From Streptosporangiaceae bacterium (GTDB lineage Bacteria > Actinomycetota > Actinomycetes > Streptosporangiales > Streptosporangiaceae): a stretch of 6,902 bases of DNA. The notes below the pieces were generated by a model, which ran no database searches, had not been told where the DNA came from, and saw only the letters and a list, made by a program, of their open reading frames with translations. The stretch is taken from positions 1-6,902 of the forward strand of contig JASHQP010000564.1 in assembly GCA_030039095.1 (NCBI GenBank), written 5' to 3'. A program made the translations under genes and the position numbers. This document shows positions 6,448 to 6,902 of the stretch, in pieces (position 1 is the stretch's first letter; each line of letters begins with the position of its first letter).

Positions 6448-6902
6448 TCACCCTGCGCGGCGTCCCCGGTGCGCAGTCTCCGGCGTCCGCAGCCAGTACC
6501 CGACCGGGAACAGCCGGATGTGCAGGCGCTCGTCGACCAGGCCCCACAGGCCGCGGCGGGCGAACAGGGCCACGAGGATCGCCACCAGGCCCAGGATGAT
6601 CAGGTACCACGCGTTGTACGAGGCAAGCGCCTGCTGCAGCACCATGTACACAATCGTGCCGATGATCGGTCCCTCGATCGTGCCGAGGCCGCCGATGATC
6701 GTGGCGAACGCCATCTCCGCGGTCCACTGGACGCTGAACACGGCGCTTGGCTGCACCTGAAGCTGGCTGATCGCCAGCACCCCGCCCGCGGCCCCGCAGC
6801 CAATCCCGGCGACCACGAACACCAGCAGCCGCGCCAGGCCGACCCGCGACCCAGAGCTGCGCGCGGCGACCTCGTCATCGCGGACGGCGGTGAGCACAAG
6901 GC
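6448..6902 (-). CDS. Branched-chain amino acid-type ABC transporter permease (LivM), C-terminal part
   Basis: About 150 C-terminal residues of a LivM-type inner-membrane permease are present; the 5' end lies beyond the right edge, so the GTG at 6897 is internal rather than a start. The visible part opens with LTAVRDDEVAARSSGSRVG, the cytoplasmic loop that contacts the ATPase in this family. It continues with a membrane helix (ARLLVFVVAGIGCGAAGGVLA), the conserved IIGGLGTIEGPIIGT motif and two further helices (to about LVAILVALFARRGLWGLV). A polar tail rich in Arg ends at the TGA, read from 6450 to 6448. Such permeases pair with LivH, the ATPases LivG and LivF and a binding protein to import branched-chain amino acids, but relatives carry amides, urea or aromatic acids. 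The substrate cannot be told from this fragment. It faces the IclR gene with only four bases between the stop codons. Confidence 0.88.
   Translation of the reverse strand, partial: LVLTAVRDDEVAARSSGSRVGLARLLVFVVAGIGCGAAGGVLAISQLQVQPSAVFSVQWTAEMAFATIIGGLGTIEGPIIGTIVYMVLQQALASYNAWYLIILGLVAILVALFARRGLWGLVDERLHIRLFPVGYWLRTPETAHRGRRAG

Overview
The window is a very GC-rich, tightly packed stretch with almost exclusively G/C-ending codons. That, together with the protein sequences, indicates a high-GC actinomycete; I cannot name the genus. Six genes read left to right and one partial gene at the right edge reads right to left. I see no rRNA, tRNA, insertion sequence, CRISPR array or phage gene.

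Positions 1-3552 are the end of a respiratory complex I (NADH:menaquinone oxidoreductase) operon. They hold the C-terminus of nuoL, all of nuoM and all of nuoN, joined without gaps: nuoL's stop abuts nuoM's ATG, and nuoM/nuoN share a GTGA overlap. All three encode the antiporter-like proton-pumping membrane subunits. NuoM keeps the usual channel residues. NuoN appears to lack three charged or protonatable residues that are normally conserved (His to Gln270, Lys to Leu293, His to Gln351), which is the most surprising protein-level observation here.

After a 165-bp spacer comes a two-gene unit. The first gene (3718-4713, TTG start with a strong ribosome binding site) is a trans-polyprenyl diphosphate synthase, probably supplying the menaquinone side chain and so linked to the quinone used by complex I. 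The second (4714-5580) starts on the base after the first gene's stop. It is a metallophosphoesterase that closely resembles mycobacterial PptH, the hydrolase that strips 4'-phosphopantetheine from carrier proteins. In mycobacteria pptH lies next to its opposing transferase pptT; no transferase is visible here.

The right end holds an IclR-family regulator of the PcaR/PcaU/PobR type (5604-6443). It has a TAGCAT -10 box just upstream of its ATG and no Shine-Dalgarno sequence, so a leaderless mRNA is likely. Only 4 bp beyond its stop, on the opposite strand, is the C-terminal part of a LivM-type ABC transporter permease (6448 to the edge). This end looks like the start of a separate uptake or catabolism locus. 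No wholly new multi-gene system is evident. The points worth following are the NuoN substitutions, the relocated pptH, and the leaderless regulator with its paired CTAG-containing sites.
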